Shown: piece after piece, positions 1 through 8,084 of the stretch
How positions within the stretch are numbered: the first letter of the stretch is position 1
Layout of the letters: the number at the start of each line of letters is the position of its first letter
DNA from: a bacterium UBP4_UBA6127
GTDB lineage: Bacteria > UBP4 > UBA4092
DNA length: 33,106 nucleotides
NCBI GenBank assembly: GCA_002428325.1
Contig: DIVR01000028.1
Location: 1 to 33,106 of the forward strand
Direction of reading: 5' to 3'
Translations under genes and position numbers: made by a program
The notes under the pieces: model-generated
Database searches by the model: none
What the model was told of the DNA's origin: nothing
Seen by the model: only the letters and a program-made list of their open reading frames with translations

Positions 1-1406
1 CAGGAGAAATCTGATTTCAGGGTATTTTTCACCAAGACGGTCCAGAAAGCTTTTTGTTGATAGAGGTCAAGGGCTCTGCTGATGGCTTCCAGGAGGGCTT
101 CTCCTGAATAATCTTTAAAGACAAATCCGGTTCCTTCTTTAGTAAGGGTATTAAAATCCTCCACCGAATCAGACAATCCACCTGTCTCTCTAACGATTGG
201 CACAGAACCATAGGCCATCGCAATCATTTGACCCAAGCCGCAAGGCTCAAATTTTGATGGCATCAGGAATAAATCAGCGCCGGCATAAATCATTTTCGCG
301 GCATAAGCATCAAATTTAAGGTTTACAGCCAGTTTCTCAGGATATTTCTGATGGAGAGCCTGGAAAAATTCATGGTATCGGGGTTCTCCTGTTCCCAGGA
401 CCACCATCTGCAGGTCCATAGAAAGGATTTCATTGGCCATCTGGGCAATCAGATCGAACCCTTTCTGGTCAGCCAATCGGGAGATAATTCCTATGACCGG
501 GACATCAGTTTTTGTGATTGGCAGCCCATTATCCTGAAGGAGTTTCTTTTTATTCTTTTTCTTGCCGGAAAGGTCATTGAGGTGATAGGTAGCGGCCAGT
601 TCTTTATCATGAGCCGGATTCCAATAATGAGTGTCGATTCCATTAATAATGCCATGGAGTTTATGTTTTTGTTCCAGCATCACCCCATCCAATCCATACC
701 CAAATTCAGGGGTCTGAATTTCCCGGGCATACTGAGGACTAACGGTGGTCAGGATATCAGAAAATATCAGCCCGGCTTTCATCAGGTTCAAGTTTCCCCA
801 GAACTCCATATAATTCGGGGCATAAATCCACTCAGGCAATCCGAGAGTATAGAGTTTTTCCTTACCGAAGACACCCTGATAGGCCAGATTATGAATGGTA
901 AAAACAGTTTTAATATTCTTCCAGAAAGGTTCATTCTGGTAAAAAAGTTTCAGGTAAGCAGGTATGAGGGCGGTCTGCCAGTCATGGCAATGAATGACAT
1001 CCGGTTTCCATCCCATTCCCTGAGCCAATCCTAGAGCCGCCCGGCAAAAGAAAGCAAATCTCTCGGCATTATCGAAATAATCCTTCCCATTTTCTACATA
1101 GATCTCCGGCCGGTTAAAATAATGGTCGTTCTCCACAAAAAGGACTTCTACTCTGGAATTTGGGAGGGTGCCTCGCCAGGCATTGAAACGCAGTTCCAAT
1201 CCGGGGAGAGGTTTCGATATTTCCCAATCATTGATAATCCGGGTCAACCCCCAGGTGATAGCATCTACTTGTCTATGTTTAGGCAGGATGATTTTGACTT
1301 CATGGCCTGATTCTTCCAAGGCTCTGGGGAGGGACCCGACTACATCGGCCAGTCCTCCCACCTTGGCAAAAGGAGCCGCTTCTGCAGCAACAAACAGGAT
1401 TTTCAT
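1..1406 (-). CDS. glgA: Glycogen synthase (ADP-glucose type), 3' end cut by the window edge
   Basis: Transfers glucose from ADP-glucose to growing alpha-1,4-glucan in the cytoplasm. The reverse frame starts at ATG 1406 and stays open to base 1, giving about 468 residues; the usual length is about 480, so only the last few residues are missing. The N-terminus reads MKILFVAAEAAPFAKVGG, with the ADP-glucose-binding KVGG motif at residues 15-18. A GT5 catalytic domain follows (VIHCHDWQTALIPAY), and then the GT-B C-terminal half with SKFEPCGLGQM and VRETGGLSDSVEDF. GAGGAG lies about 9 bases before the start. No other glycogen gene is visible and the next gene upstream is an unrelated orphan. An unusual palindrome lies about 300 bp upstream of the start. 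Family assignment is very secure. Confidence 0.96.
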   Translation of the reverse strand, partial: MKILFVAAEAAPFAKVGGLADVVGSLPRALEESGHEVKIILPKHRQVDAITWGLTRIINDWEISKPLPGLELRFNAWRGTLPNSRVEVLFVENDHYFNRPEIYVENGKDYFDNAERFAFFCRAALGLAQGMGWKPDVIHCHDWQTALIPAYLKLFYQNEPFWKNIKTVFTIHNLAYQGVFGKEKLYTLGLPEWIYAPNYMEFWGNLNLMKAGLIFSDILTTVSPQYAREIQTPEFGYGLDGVMLEQKHKLHGIINGIDTHYWNPAHDKELAATYHLNDLSGKKKNKKKLLQDNGLPITKTDVPVIGIISRLADQKGFDLIAQMANEILSMDLQMVVLGTGEPRYHEFFQALHQKYPEKLAVNLKFDAYAAKMIYAGADLFLMPSKFEPCGLGQMIAMAYGSVPIVRETGGLSDSVEDFNTLTKEGTGFVFKDYSGEALLEAISRALDLYQQKAFWTVLVKNTLKSDFS

Positions 1407-1839
1407 ATTACGTTTCTCCTCATTCCCGGGCTTCTCCCCGGGAAAAACTTTCAGAAGCCTTAATTATACTATGAACACCCCTATCCTTCTTCTTTGGAAT
1501 CTTGGATTATCTATCTGGTAAATCTTTGGGTGTTGCCATAATATTCTCTCGATATCAAGAATGATTCTTATTTAGGGGAAATGGGAAGAAGGAATAATTT
1601 ATTATTCTTAGAACTTATTAACACAACCATTACTCAGGTCTTAACTAGGCTAAAACGAACTGTAGGACAGGTTTTTTAACGCTTTTTCTCTTTGACAGGC
1701 CTGTCTTTTGACAGCTGTCAAAAAATAACCCCTTTATTATCAATGGTTTGTTTTTTTGGGCTGCCGGGCCTTACTGAAAAGAATTAACAGCAAGGTAGGA
1801 AGATAGCCAATATCCATGAGCTGGAAAGATGAATATCAA
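1407..1839. other. Intergenic region upstream of glgA
   Basis: This 433-bp stretch separates the glgA start from the 3' end of the AT-rich orphan gene. It is AT-rich and I see no coding signal. Its notable content is a pair of adjacent palindromes (1694-1705 and 1706-1723), described separately. I could not identify a convincing terminator for the orphan gene, nor a clear glgA promoter. Confidence 0.6.
1694..1723. promoter_or_regulatory. Adjacent palindromes, candidate operator
   Basis: GACAGGCCTGTC (1694-1705, perfect 12-bp palindrome) directly abuts TTTTGACAGCTGTCAAAA (1706-1723, perfect 18-bp palindrome). Both share the half-site TTTGACAG. The second is repeated, extended to 20 bp, at 10590-10609 near cysS. 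This symmetry suits a dimeric DNA-binding protein. Neither copy has a long U tract of the terminator type on one side only. The protein that binds is unknown; a role is inferred only from symmetry and recurrence. Confidence 0.45.
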
Positions 1840-3492
1840 TTATTGCCCTAACAAGTTATATAAATGATTATCTTTACTTGGAAGAAATGAATCCTCAAGA
1901 ACAACTAAAATGTTAATACATTCAGATAATATTCCATCAAAAATCTCTGGGAACTCTTTATTGCCTATATCAAATTTCTTTTTAATCTTTTCATATTTAG
2001 GATCTTTTAGGTGAGCCGCACTTGTTGATCTTAAGTCTTGTAATTTTCTTAAGAATTTTATTATTATATCAACAATGTTTGGCTTAATATCTTTGGATAA
2101 CAAAAAGGTTTCTAGCAGATATATACTTCTTTTTTCATCTTTACTGTTGCCTTCTGATATTTTTTCTTTATTCAAAGACTCAATCAACAATTTTGTTATT
2201 GATAATACTTGTTCATCAAATTCTTTTTGTTCATTTGTTAGGGGGATTCTTAATGACTGAAAAATATGCTCATCTTCCTTCTTAAGAGGTAAGAATAAAT
2301 CCCATCCAAATTCATCCCTCCAGGCCTTTTGAAACAGATCATACTTTTGTTTGAATAAAAGATCTTTTTTAACTGGATCCGTAAATTCACCCATAAAAGA
2401 TCTTGCCCTTGCTACATGGCTTATTTTCCCATTTGTTGATACATTATAATGCTTCCAGTACAACTGTTCTTTATCTGGTAAAAGCCCTAAATAACCAAGA
2501 AATACCATAATATATGATTCCTGATTATTATCAATTTTTAAATCCCATTTGCCTATACAAATAACATGACCATCATTAACAATATATTTTCCTGGTTGAT
2601 CATAATATTTCTTTAAAACTTCTTTTTTAAACATAACAGGCGTTAAAAAATTGGGTGCATTTTTGTTTTTCCCAAAGAAGTCAGCCAACTTTTCTGTATT
2701 TGAAGTAAACCTTATATCTTTTCCATCTTCATCAACTCCAATTACAAAATCAACAAAGTTTTTACTTGTATCGATAATGGAGGGTTTATAATTAGATAAA
2801 CCTGATATTAGTTTTTTCCCAATCAAAAAACTCATAGATTTTCTTAGTTTATCAAATGTTAAAATATTAGCCACATCAATTGAATATATAAATGCACTTT
2901 CTCTAATTACTTTATGATGAGCTTTTATTCCAATTTCTTCCAGAGTTTTTTCTGAATATCTTGTAAGCTCGAAATATATGGCAAGTTTCATTTTTTTTAC
3001 TGACAAAAATTCTTTTATCAATCGGATCTTTATTTCTACCTTCTTTTCAGATATACGAATAACTTCTTCCTCTTCACCGTTATTATCAATTAATACCAAT
3101 TTCTTCTTTACCTTGTCTTCATAGAGGTTAAAATAGAGACGAAATTCTTCAATAACCTCAAGGTAACTCTGCTTTGTTTTTGAAAAATCTCTTAAAATAA
3201 CTAATGGTTCAAATCCTTTTTTTGAGAATCTGTTATATAAACTAATCCATTCATTATTCTCTTGAATAAATGAATATCCCGGTAGTCCATAACCTGGAGT
3301 TACATCCCAACAATAATCTTTTAAGCAATCTTCAACAAGATTTTCAGCTATCAATGCAGAGTAATAAATAATTGATTTTTGCTCATTATTATCAACAAAA
3401 GAATAATAGACAGTTAACCATTCTTCATTGCCAAGATTACTTATTTTTCCTATAAAATCATTGAAATATAGATAATTTATAAAGTTTTCCAT
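1840..3492 (-). CDS. AT-rich orphan protein of unknown function, HEPN-like RX5H motif near C-terminus
   Basis: A 550-residue soluble protein with no signal peptide or membrane segment. I do not recognise a named family. The start at ATG 3492 (MENFINYLYF) is chosen because GGGAG lies 6 bases before it; an upstream in-frame start at 3513 has no good site. Visible features are a Lys/Glu-rich N-terminal half and a central block (FLTPVMFKKEVLKKYYDQPGKY, roughly residues 285-305) followed by WDLKIDNNQESYIMVFLGYLG. The helical C-terminus contains LRSTSAAHLKD (R at about 488, H at about 494). The R-X5-H pattern on a helix fits the R-X4-6-H signature of HEPN ribonucleases. Base composition is clearly richer in A/T than both flanks, suggesting horizontal acquisition. 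It stands alone, without an operon. A defence or nucleic-acid role is possible but inferred. Confidence 0.85.
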   Translation of the reverse strand: MENFINYLYFNDFIGKISNLGNEEWLTVYYSFVDNNEQKSIIYYSALIAENLVEDCLKDYCWDVTPGYGLPGYSFIQENNEWISLYNRFSKKGFEPLVILRDFSKTKQSYLEVIEEFRLYFNLYEDKVKKKLVLIDNNGEEEEVIRISEKKVEIKIRLIKEFLSVKKMKLAIYFELTRYSEKTLEEIGIKAHHKVIRESAFIYSIDVANILTFDKLRKSMSFLIGKKLISGLSNYKPSIIDTSKNFVDFVIGVDEDGKDIRFTSNTEKLADFFGKNKNAPNFLTPVMFKKEVLKKYYDQPGKYIVNDGHVICIGKWDLKIDNNQESYIMVFLGYLGLLPDKEQLYWKHYNVSTNGKISHVARARSFMGEFTDPVKKDLLFKQKYDLFQKAWRDEFGWDLFLPLKKEDEHIFQSLRIPLTNEQKEFDEQVLSITKLLIESLNKEKISEGNSKDEKRSIYLLETFLLSKDIKPNIVDIIIKFLRKLQDLRSTSAAHLKDPKYEKIKKKFDIGNKEFPEIFDGILSECINILVVLEDSFLPSKDNHLYNLLGQ

Positions 3493-3574
3493 ATCTGCTC
3501 CCTTCATTAACAACTTTTAGAAATGTTTATCAGATATCTACAGGTTCATTCTACAAAATCATCCCCACACTACA

Positions 3575-3612
3575 CAAAAAAAGGGAGAAACCTTAAAAAA
3601 AGGCCTCTCCCT
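3575..3612 (-). terminator. Rho-independent terminator of nrdJ
   Basis: On the minus strand AGGGAGA pairs with TCTCCCT (3606-3612 with 3582-3588), with an inner CCTT/AAGG stem, followed by a run of seven U (3576-3582). It lies about 30 bp past the nrdJ stop. Confidence 0.85.
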
Positions 3613-3639
3613 CTGGTTTGGTTTATGATGGGTTAGTGG

Positions 3640-6111
3640 TTACCCGCATTGACTGTAGCCACAGCCTCGGCAGACGACACAACCTTCCTGGAATTCCAAC
3701 ATTTGGCCGCATTCCGGGCATTCCGGACAGTTGCCGGCCAAGTTTTTGATATAAGACTCATTATCCCCATTGGTTAATTTTTTAAGGTCTTTTTTATCGG
3801 TTTTATGGTTAAGGTGCATTTGGAGGGCTTTAGCCACACCATCGGCGCAGGATAAAGTAATGCAGCCTTTATCGAAAGCAGGTCTTGGGCAGCGGATTCC
3901 TCGAAGCTGGGTATTGACCATTTCAGGGTCCACCCCGGCCTGTAGAGCCAGAGAAGCCAATCTTCCCAAAGCTTCAGTATGGGCCGCCACACATCCTCCA
4001 GATTTACCCAGCTGGGCAAAAAGTTCCACCGGGCCGGTCTCATCGGAGTTGATAGTAACATAGAGGTTCCCGCAGCCGGTGAGTATTTTGGCTGTCGTCC
4101 CAAAAGAGACATCCGGCCGGGGCCGGGGTTTCACATAAGACCGTCCGGCAACATCGGTTCCGGGTTCGATTCCCGGCAGAGTGGGAGTGTCCATTGGGGG
4201 TTCCAAAGATTCAGCCGTAGTCAGGCTCTGGGCAAACCGATCCGGAGCATCGATGGCCGGGTTATCTTCATGGGGATGAAGCATATCGCCATTGCCGCCG
4301 GTCAGGGTTATATTCACATTGGAAGCAGGTATCGGTTTCACTTCCGCCGCCGCTTTATCCCCTTCCTTCTGGGAGCCGACATTCAGGACCTGGATTTGCC
4401 TGGAGCCGTCCCGATAGACGGTTACCCCTTTGCATTCCAGCTTATAGGCCATCATATAGACATTTGCCACATCTTCCATACTGGCATCATGGGAAAAATT
4501 AACGGTCTTACTGACGGCATTATCGGTAAATTTCTGGAAAGCCGCCTGCATGCGGATATGCCATTCCGGGGTAATATCATGGGCTGTCACAAAAACATTC
4601 CGAACCTCTTCAGGGACCTCGGCGATACTCCGGCAAGACCCTTGTTCGGCAATCTTCTTCATCAATTCTTCAGAATAGAATCCGGCTTCCTTGGCCTTTT
4701 CACGGAAAAGTTCATTGACTTCAGTCAGCTGGACATCCCCGATATTCCCCTCTAATCCGGTTTTTCGGATATAGGCCAGAGCAAAAATCGGTTCCACCCC
4801 CTGGCTGGACCCGGCAATGATCCCGATGGTCCCGGTGGGGGCAATGGTGGTAATGGTGGAATTTCGCTGAGGGGGTTCACCGGCCTGGTCATAGCGAGAA
4901 CCTTTGAAAGCAGGGAATTCGCCTCTTTCCTTGGCCAGTTCCCGGGATTTTTCCCGGCCTTGGGTCCAGATGAATTCCATGACCTTTTCGGCCAGTAACA
5001 GGGCTTCTTCCGAATCATAGGGAATCCCCAGTTTGATGAGCATATCGGCCCATCCCATGATTCCCAACCCGATTTTCCGGGTTTTCCAAGTCATCTCGGC
5101 AATCTCGGGAATGGGATATTTATTTTTATCGATCACATTATCCAGCAGATGGACACTCAGCCTTACGATCTCCCGAAGCTTGTCCCAATCCACATCGGCC
5201 CCTTTTTTGGCTGGTTTCACCATCTTGGCAAGGTCGATAGACCCCAGGTTGCAGGATTCATAAGGCATCAGGGGCTGTTCCCCGCAGGGATTGGTGGATT
5301 CAATCGGCCCTAAATTGGGAGTGGGATGGGTTTTGTTTATCCGGTCAATAAAGACAATCCCCGGATCCCCATTCTCCCAGGCCTGTTTGACCAACAGGTC
5401 AAAGACTTCCCGGGCATTTTCCTTCCTGAGTAAGGCTCCAGTTCTTGGATTTTTAATTTCATACTCCCCGTTTTTCTCCACAGCTTCCATGAAAGCTTCG
5501 GTTAAAGCTACCGATATATTGAAATTGGTTATCCGGGTATGGTCTTTTTTGCAGGTGATAAATTCCAAAACATCGGGATGGTCCACCCGCAGGATGCCCA
5601 TATTGGCGCCTCTCCGGGTCCCTCCCTGTTTGATGGCTTCTGTGGCGGAATTCATCACTTCCATAAAACTGATGGGACCGGAAGATACCCCTTTGGTGGA
5701 ACGGACAATATCCCCTCTCGGCCGCAGCCGGGAAAAAGAAAAGCCGGTGCCGCCACCCGACTGATGTATCAAGGCCGCCTGTTTTACGGTGGTGAAGATT
5801 TCTTCCAGGGAATCCCCTACCGGCAACACAAAACATGCCGATAACTGGCCCAATGGCCGGCCGGCATTCATCAATGTCGGGCTGTTGGGTAAAAATTCCA
5901 GGGAACTCATGGCCTTGAAGAAGGCATCCTCAGTGGCTTTCACTTCCTTGGCGGATTTCCCGTAGTTAGCATCTGCCTGGGCTAAATAATGGGCCACTCT
6001 TCGGAATAATTCTTCAGGGGTCTCTATGATTTTACCGTCATCGTCCTTGACCAGATAACGTTTCTCAAGAACGGTTTTTGCGCTGGGGGTGAGATTACGT
6101 GCGTCAGACAT
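3640..6111 (-). CDS. nrdJ: Adenosylcobalamin-dependent (class II) ribonucleoside-diphosphate reductase
   Basis: Reduces ribonucleotides to deoxyribonucleotides using a B12-generated thiyl radical. About 823 residues with the start at ATG 6111 (MSDARNLTPSAKTVLEKRYL); AAAGG lies 10 bases upstream. The frame also reaches an ATG at 6165, but that has no ribosome site. Recognisable blocks are NSPTLMNAG, SACFVLPVGDS (first redox Cys, about residue 93), the active-site loop NPCGEQPLMPYESCNLG (about 274-290) and PTGTIGIIAGSSQGVEP. A TSCPD-type domain follows (GCGNLYVTINSD, GGCVAAHTEALGRL, LRGIRCPRP). The tail is a Cys-rich zinc ribbon (CPECG, CVVCRGCGYSQCG) supplying the C-terminal thiol pair. No small subunit is adjacent, as expected for class II. 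A tandem NrdR-box promoter lies upstream and a terminator downstream, so it is a single-gene unit. Confidence 0.96.
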   Translation of the reverse strand: MSDARNLTPSAKTVLEKRYLVKDDDGKIIETPEELFRRVAHYLAQADANYGKSAKEVKATEDAFFKAMSSLEFLPNSPTLMNAGRPLGQLSACFVLPVGDSLEEIFTTVKQAALIHQSGGGTGFSFSRLRPRGDIVRSTKGVSSGPISFMEVMNSATEAIKQGGTRRGANMGILRVDHPDVLEFITCKKDHTRITNFNISVALTEAFMEAVEKNGEYEIKNPRTGALLRKENAREVFDLLVKQAWENGDPGIVFIDRINKTHPTPNLGPIESTNPCGEQPLMPYESCNLGSIDLAKMVKPAKKGADVDWDKLREIVRLSVHLLDNVIDKNKYPIPEIAEMTWKTRKIGLGIMGWADMLIKLGIPYDSEEALLLAEKVMEFIWTQGREKSRELAKERGEFPAFKGSRYDQAGEPPQRNSTITTIAPTGTIGIIAGSSQGVEPIFALAYIRKTGLEGNIGDVQLTEVNELFREKAKEAGFYSEELMKKIAEQGSCRSIAEVPEEVRNVFVTAHDITPEWHIRMQAAFQKFTDNAVSKTVNFSHDASMEDVANVYMMAYKLECKGVTVYRDGSRQIQVLNVGSQKEGDKAAAEVKPIPASNVNITLTGGNGDMLHPHEDNPAIDAPDRFAQSLTTAESLEPPMDTPTLPGIEPGTDVAGRSYVKPRPRPDVSFGTTAKILTGCGNLYVTINSDETGPVELFAQLGKSGGCVAAHTEALGRLASLALQAGVDPEMVNTQLRGIRCPRPAFDKGCITLSCADGVAKALQMHLNHKTDKKDLKKLTNGDNESYIKNLAGNCPECPECGQMLEFQEGCVVCRGCGYSQCG

Positions 6112-6214
6112 CTCTTTAGTACCTTTCGAAATTCCAGAATTGATTTTTGAGACAGCCAGCCCCATTTTAGTTTGAAATTTGGGTCTTTAGGTTGAAGTTT
6201 TCCTTGATTTGTAA

Positions 6215-6230
6215 CCACTATATTTTGTGG
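6215..6230 (-). promoter_or_regulatory. NrdR box 1 (proximal)
   Basis: CCACTATATTTTGTGG closely matches the NrdR consensus acaCwAtATaTwGtgt, and its ends are extended by a flanking symmetric A/T pair. It lies just over 100 bp upstream of the nrdJ start. Together with box 2, its centre-to-centre spacing is 31 bp (three helical turns), the arrangement known for NrdR repression of ribonucleotide reductase genes. Confidence 0.8.
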
Positions 6231-6245
6231 TCTCTGTCCCAAAGA

Positions 6246-6261
6246 ATACTATATATAGAGG
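6246..6261 (-). promoter_or_regulatory. NrdR box 2 (distal), overlapping the -10 element
   Basis: ATACTATATATAGAGG has the perfect core CTATATATAG of the NrdR consensus with weaker flanks. A 15-bp linker separates it from box 1. It overlaps the predicted -10 region of the nrdJ promoter, so NrdR binding would block RNA polymerase. Confidence 0.75.
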
Positions 6262-6277
6262 GCCAAGGGCCTGTCAA
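6248..6277 (-). promoter_or_regulatory. Sigma70-type promoter of nrdJ
   Basis: On the minus strand a consensus -35 TTGACA (6277-6272) is followed after 16-18 bp by TATATA/TATAGT (about 6255-6248). Transcription would start near 6240 and give a leader of about 130 bases containing the proximal NrdR box. Confidence 0.65.
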
Positions 6278-6288
6278 GCACAAATATT

Positions 6289-6357
6289 CCCCTGATTTAA
6301 TGGGATTTTCAGGGAACAGGCAGGTTAAACCCCTGAATTTAATGGGATTTCGGGGAA
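6289..6357. repeat. Two-copy palindromic direct repeat
   Basis: Two nearly identical units (6289-6316 and 6330-6357) each read CCCCTGA, an ATTTAATGGGATTT-like core, then a GGGGAA-like end, so each is also an imperfect inverted repeat. A third GGGAAT/ATTCCC dyad follows at about 6353-6376. They sit upstream of the nrdJ promoter. Function unknown. Confidence 0.55.
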
Positions 6358-6379
6358 TGAAATTTTTTTATTCCCAGCG

Positions 6380-6668
6380 GATAAGCAATCAGGCTCCCCA
6401 CCTCCCGAAAATCCCCAAACATCAAGGTATTTGACCCCCTCCCCTTCTCAATCTCCCCATTCACAGGTCTTTCAGGTATTTTTGACTAATCTTATCCTGT
6501 TTTTTACCCTCCCTATTCCCGGATATTCAGGGAAAATCCCGGTTATCCCGATTTTATTCGGACCGGAAACGGTCTTGATTCGGAGGGAGACCCAGGCTGA
6601 TGGCTACAGCCTGGGTCAGAGTCTAAGAAAAAACCGAAGGCAGCCAGCCAGAAACCTGTCAAAGAAAA
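6380..6668. other. Non-coding stretch between nrdJ and glnB, with a long hairpin
   Basis: No convincing gene is present here; the short plus-strand frames are proline- and phenylalanine-rich translations of CCC/TTT-rich DNA. A perfect hairpin, GACCCAGGCTG (6589-6599) with CAGCCTGGGTC (6607-6617) and a 7-base loop, has no U tract on either side, so it is not a classical terminator. Confidence 0.6.
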
Positions 6669-6704
6669 AACCCCTTGGAGGAGATAAATCCGCTCCAAGG
6701 GGTT
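6661..6704 (-). terminator. Rho-independent terminator of the glnB operon
   Basis: A perfect 12-bp stem (AACCCCTTGGAG, 6669-6680, with CTCCAAGGGGTT, 6693-6704) and 12-base loop are followed on the minus strand by TTTTTTC. It lies 30 bp past the glnB stop. Confidence 0.9.
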
Positions 6705-6733
6705 GGTGAGATTAGATTAAATCAATTGACAGG

Positions 6734-7072
6734 TCAGATGGCCTGGGAATCGAGTTCTCCGGTCCGGATACGAACCACTTTTTCCACCGGAATGACAAAT
6801 ATCTTGCCATCGCCAATACGGCCGGTCCGGGCTGCATGCATGATAGCTTCCACCACTTTATCCTCATCTTCATCGTTGATGATGATTTCGACTCGGACTT
6901 TGGGGAGGAAATCCACTGCATATTCGGAACCCTTATACAGTTCGGTATGGCCCTTTTGCCGGCCAAACCCTTTGACTTCGGTAACGGTCATCCCTTGAAT
7001 GCCGATTTCGGCCAGGGCTTCCTTCACATCCTCAAGTTTAAAGGGCTTAATGATACATTCAACTTTTTTCAT
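6734..7072 (-). CDS. glnB: Nitrogen regulatory protein P-II
   Basis: A 112-residue trimeric signal protein that senses 2-oxoglutarate, ATP/ADP and, through modification, glutamine status. The N-terminus MKKVECIIKPFKLEDVKEAL is typical. The T-loop reads GSEYAVDFLPK with the uridylylatable Tyr at residue 51. The C-terminal signature TGRIGDGKIFVIPVEKVVRIRTGE is complete. AAGGAG lies 10 bases before the start. No ammonium transporter or glutamine synthetase is adjacent, so GlnB versus GlnK cannot be decided by context. It is the last gene of a minus-strand series beginning with the dnaD-like gene or cysS and ends at a strong terminator. Confidence 0.95.
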   Translation of the reverse strand: MKKVECIIKPFKLEDVKEALAEIGIQGMTVTEVKGFGRQKGHTELYKGSEYAVDFLPKVRVEIIINDEDEDKVVEAIMHAARTGRIGDGKIFVIPVEKVVRIRTGELDSQAI

Positions 7073-7123
7073 GAGACAGCAACTCCTTTTATCCTAAAAC
7101 CTGGCGGGAAGAATCAGTTTTCC

Positions 7124-7342
7124 TTAACGGCGGCGGGACTTTTTCAGCCGATTGGGAATAGCCGGTTCAGACCGAACTTCCCGTTCCACCAGAAAAATCA
7201 TTTCTTCCGGATTATCCGATACCTTTACCTGATATTGAAAAAAACGGCGACGATATCCCAATTCAGAAAGGCCCTTTTTAACAGGGGCATGGCCCTGCCG
7301 GACCGAATTCTTCGAATCGGGGAGATGCTTGGAATACTTCAT
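7124..7342 (-). CDS. Small basic protein of unknown function
   Basis: A 72-residue, Lys/Arg-rich protein ending in KKSRRR. I recognise no family. It fills the gap between the dnaC-like gene (34 bp upstream) and glnB (51 bp downstream) on the same strand. AAAGGA lies about 10 bases before its ATG, and no competing gene occupies the region, which favours a real gene. The central segment (FFQYQVKVSDNPEEMIFLVERE) could form beta strands. The basic tail might suggest nucleic-acid or ribosome contact, but that is only a guess. Confidence 0.55.
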   Translation of the reverse strand: MKYSKHLPDSKNSVRQGHAPVKKGLSELGYRRRFFQYQVKVSDNPEEMIFLVEREVRSEPAIPNRLKKSRRR

Positions 7343-7376
7343 AGTCCAAAATTCCTTTCCGGCATCACTAAACGCC

Positions 7377-8084
7377 CTAAAACTTGCCTTGCATCATTTG
7401 TATCCGGTAATCTTTTCCGGCAAAAATAACGGTTCGGCACATTTCCATCAATCGTGAATAGATCCGGTTGCCAACCTGGTCCCGTAACTCGGTAATTTCC
7501 CGGTTGGTGGTAACGATGATGGGTTTTTTATTTTCATAACGATGATTGATGATAGCATAAAGGCGGTCATTGACCCATCCGCTGGTCTTTTCGGCGCCCA
7601 GGTCATCCAGCACCAAAATATCGGTATCCTGAATCTTCTCAAGGATAGGCCATTGGGAGAGGCTGGAACCTTCATCAAAAGTGGACCGAAGTTCATCCAA
7701 CAGGGTAATGACATTATAAAAAAGGCCGGAATGGCCTTTCGCAATCAAATCTCTCAATAAGGCAACTGCCAGATGAGTTTTTCCGGTGCCGCATCCCCCC
7801 ATGAAAATCAAACCCCGGGAATCAACAGAATATACTTCCAGAAATTCTTTGGCCAATTGAACCACTTTTTTCTGGTCCGGAGTTTTGGCCTGAAAACTAT
7901 CGAGGGTCTTTTTGATGTACATCGGAGGGATTCGGGCATCTTTCAGCCGATAATACTGAAGAGCTCGAATCTTGCATTGGCAGTCCTGGACTCCCTGAGC
8001 AGAAAGGATGTTGCCATACCCGTCACACTGGTCACAACCAATCTTGGGAGGTGCTTCCTTGAGGGCTGGCTTAAGGGTATCCAT
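7377..8084 (-). CDS. DnaC/DnaI-like helicase-loader ATPase
   Basis: An AAA+ ATPase of the DnaC/DnaI/IstB group, expected to load the replicative helicase at origins or stalled forks. The 235 residues contain a Cys-rich N-terminal segment (C17, C20, C35, C37) resembling the zinc site of DnaI-type loaders. Walker A is GGCGTGKTH (96-104), Walker B is ILVLDDLG (156-163), sensor 1 is TTN (192-194), and the Arg-containing segment GNRIYSRL (206-212) is a likely arginine-finger region. Its ATG follows the stop of the dnaD-like gene with no gap (TAA then ATG), implying translational coupling. No transposase is nearby, so an IstB role is unlikely. Confidence 0.88.
   Translation of the reverse strand: MDTLKPALKEAPPKIGCDQCDGYGNILSAQGVQDCQCKIRALQYYRLKDARIPPMYIKKTLDSFQAKTPDQKKVVQLAKEFLEVYSVDSRGLIFMGGCGTGKTHLAVALLRDLIAKGHSGLFYNVITLLDELRSTFDEGSSLSQWPILEKIQDTDILVLDDLGAEKTSGWVNDRLYAIINHRYENKKPIIVTTNREITELRDQVGNRIYSRLMEMCRTVIFAGKDYRIQMMQGKF

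Noticed and set aside
6112..6290. Cobalamin riboswitch upstream of the B12-dependent nrdJ
   Set aside because: No B12-box (GCC-N-CTG type) sequence is present; NrdR boxes explain the regulation.
6589..6617. Terminator from the 11-bp perfect hairpin
   Set aside because: No U tract on either strand, and strong terminators already serve the flanking genes.
6192..6709. Two plus-strand frames of 80-92 residues upstream of nrdJ
   Set aside because: Low-complexity translation of the promoter, repeat and terminator DNA.
7377..8084. IstB transposition ATPase
   Set aside because: There is no IstA transposase or terminal repeats; coupling to a DnaD-like gene favours a replication loader.
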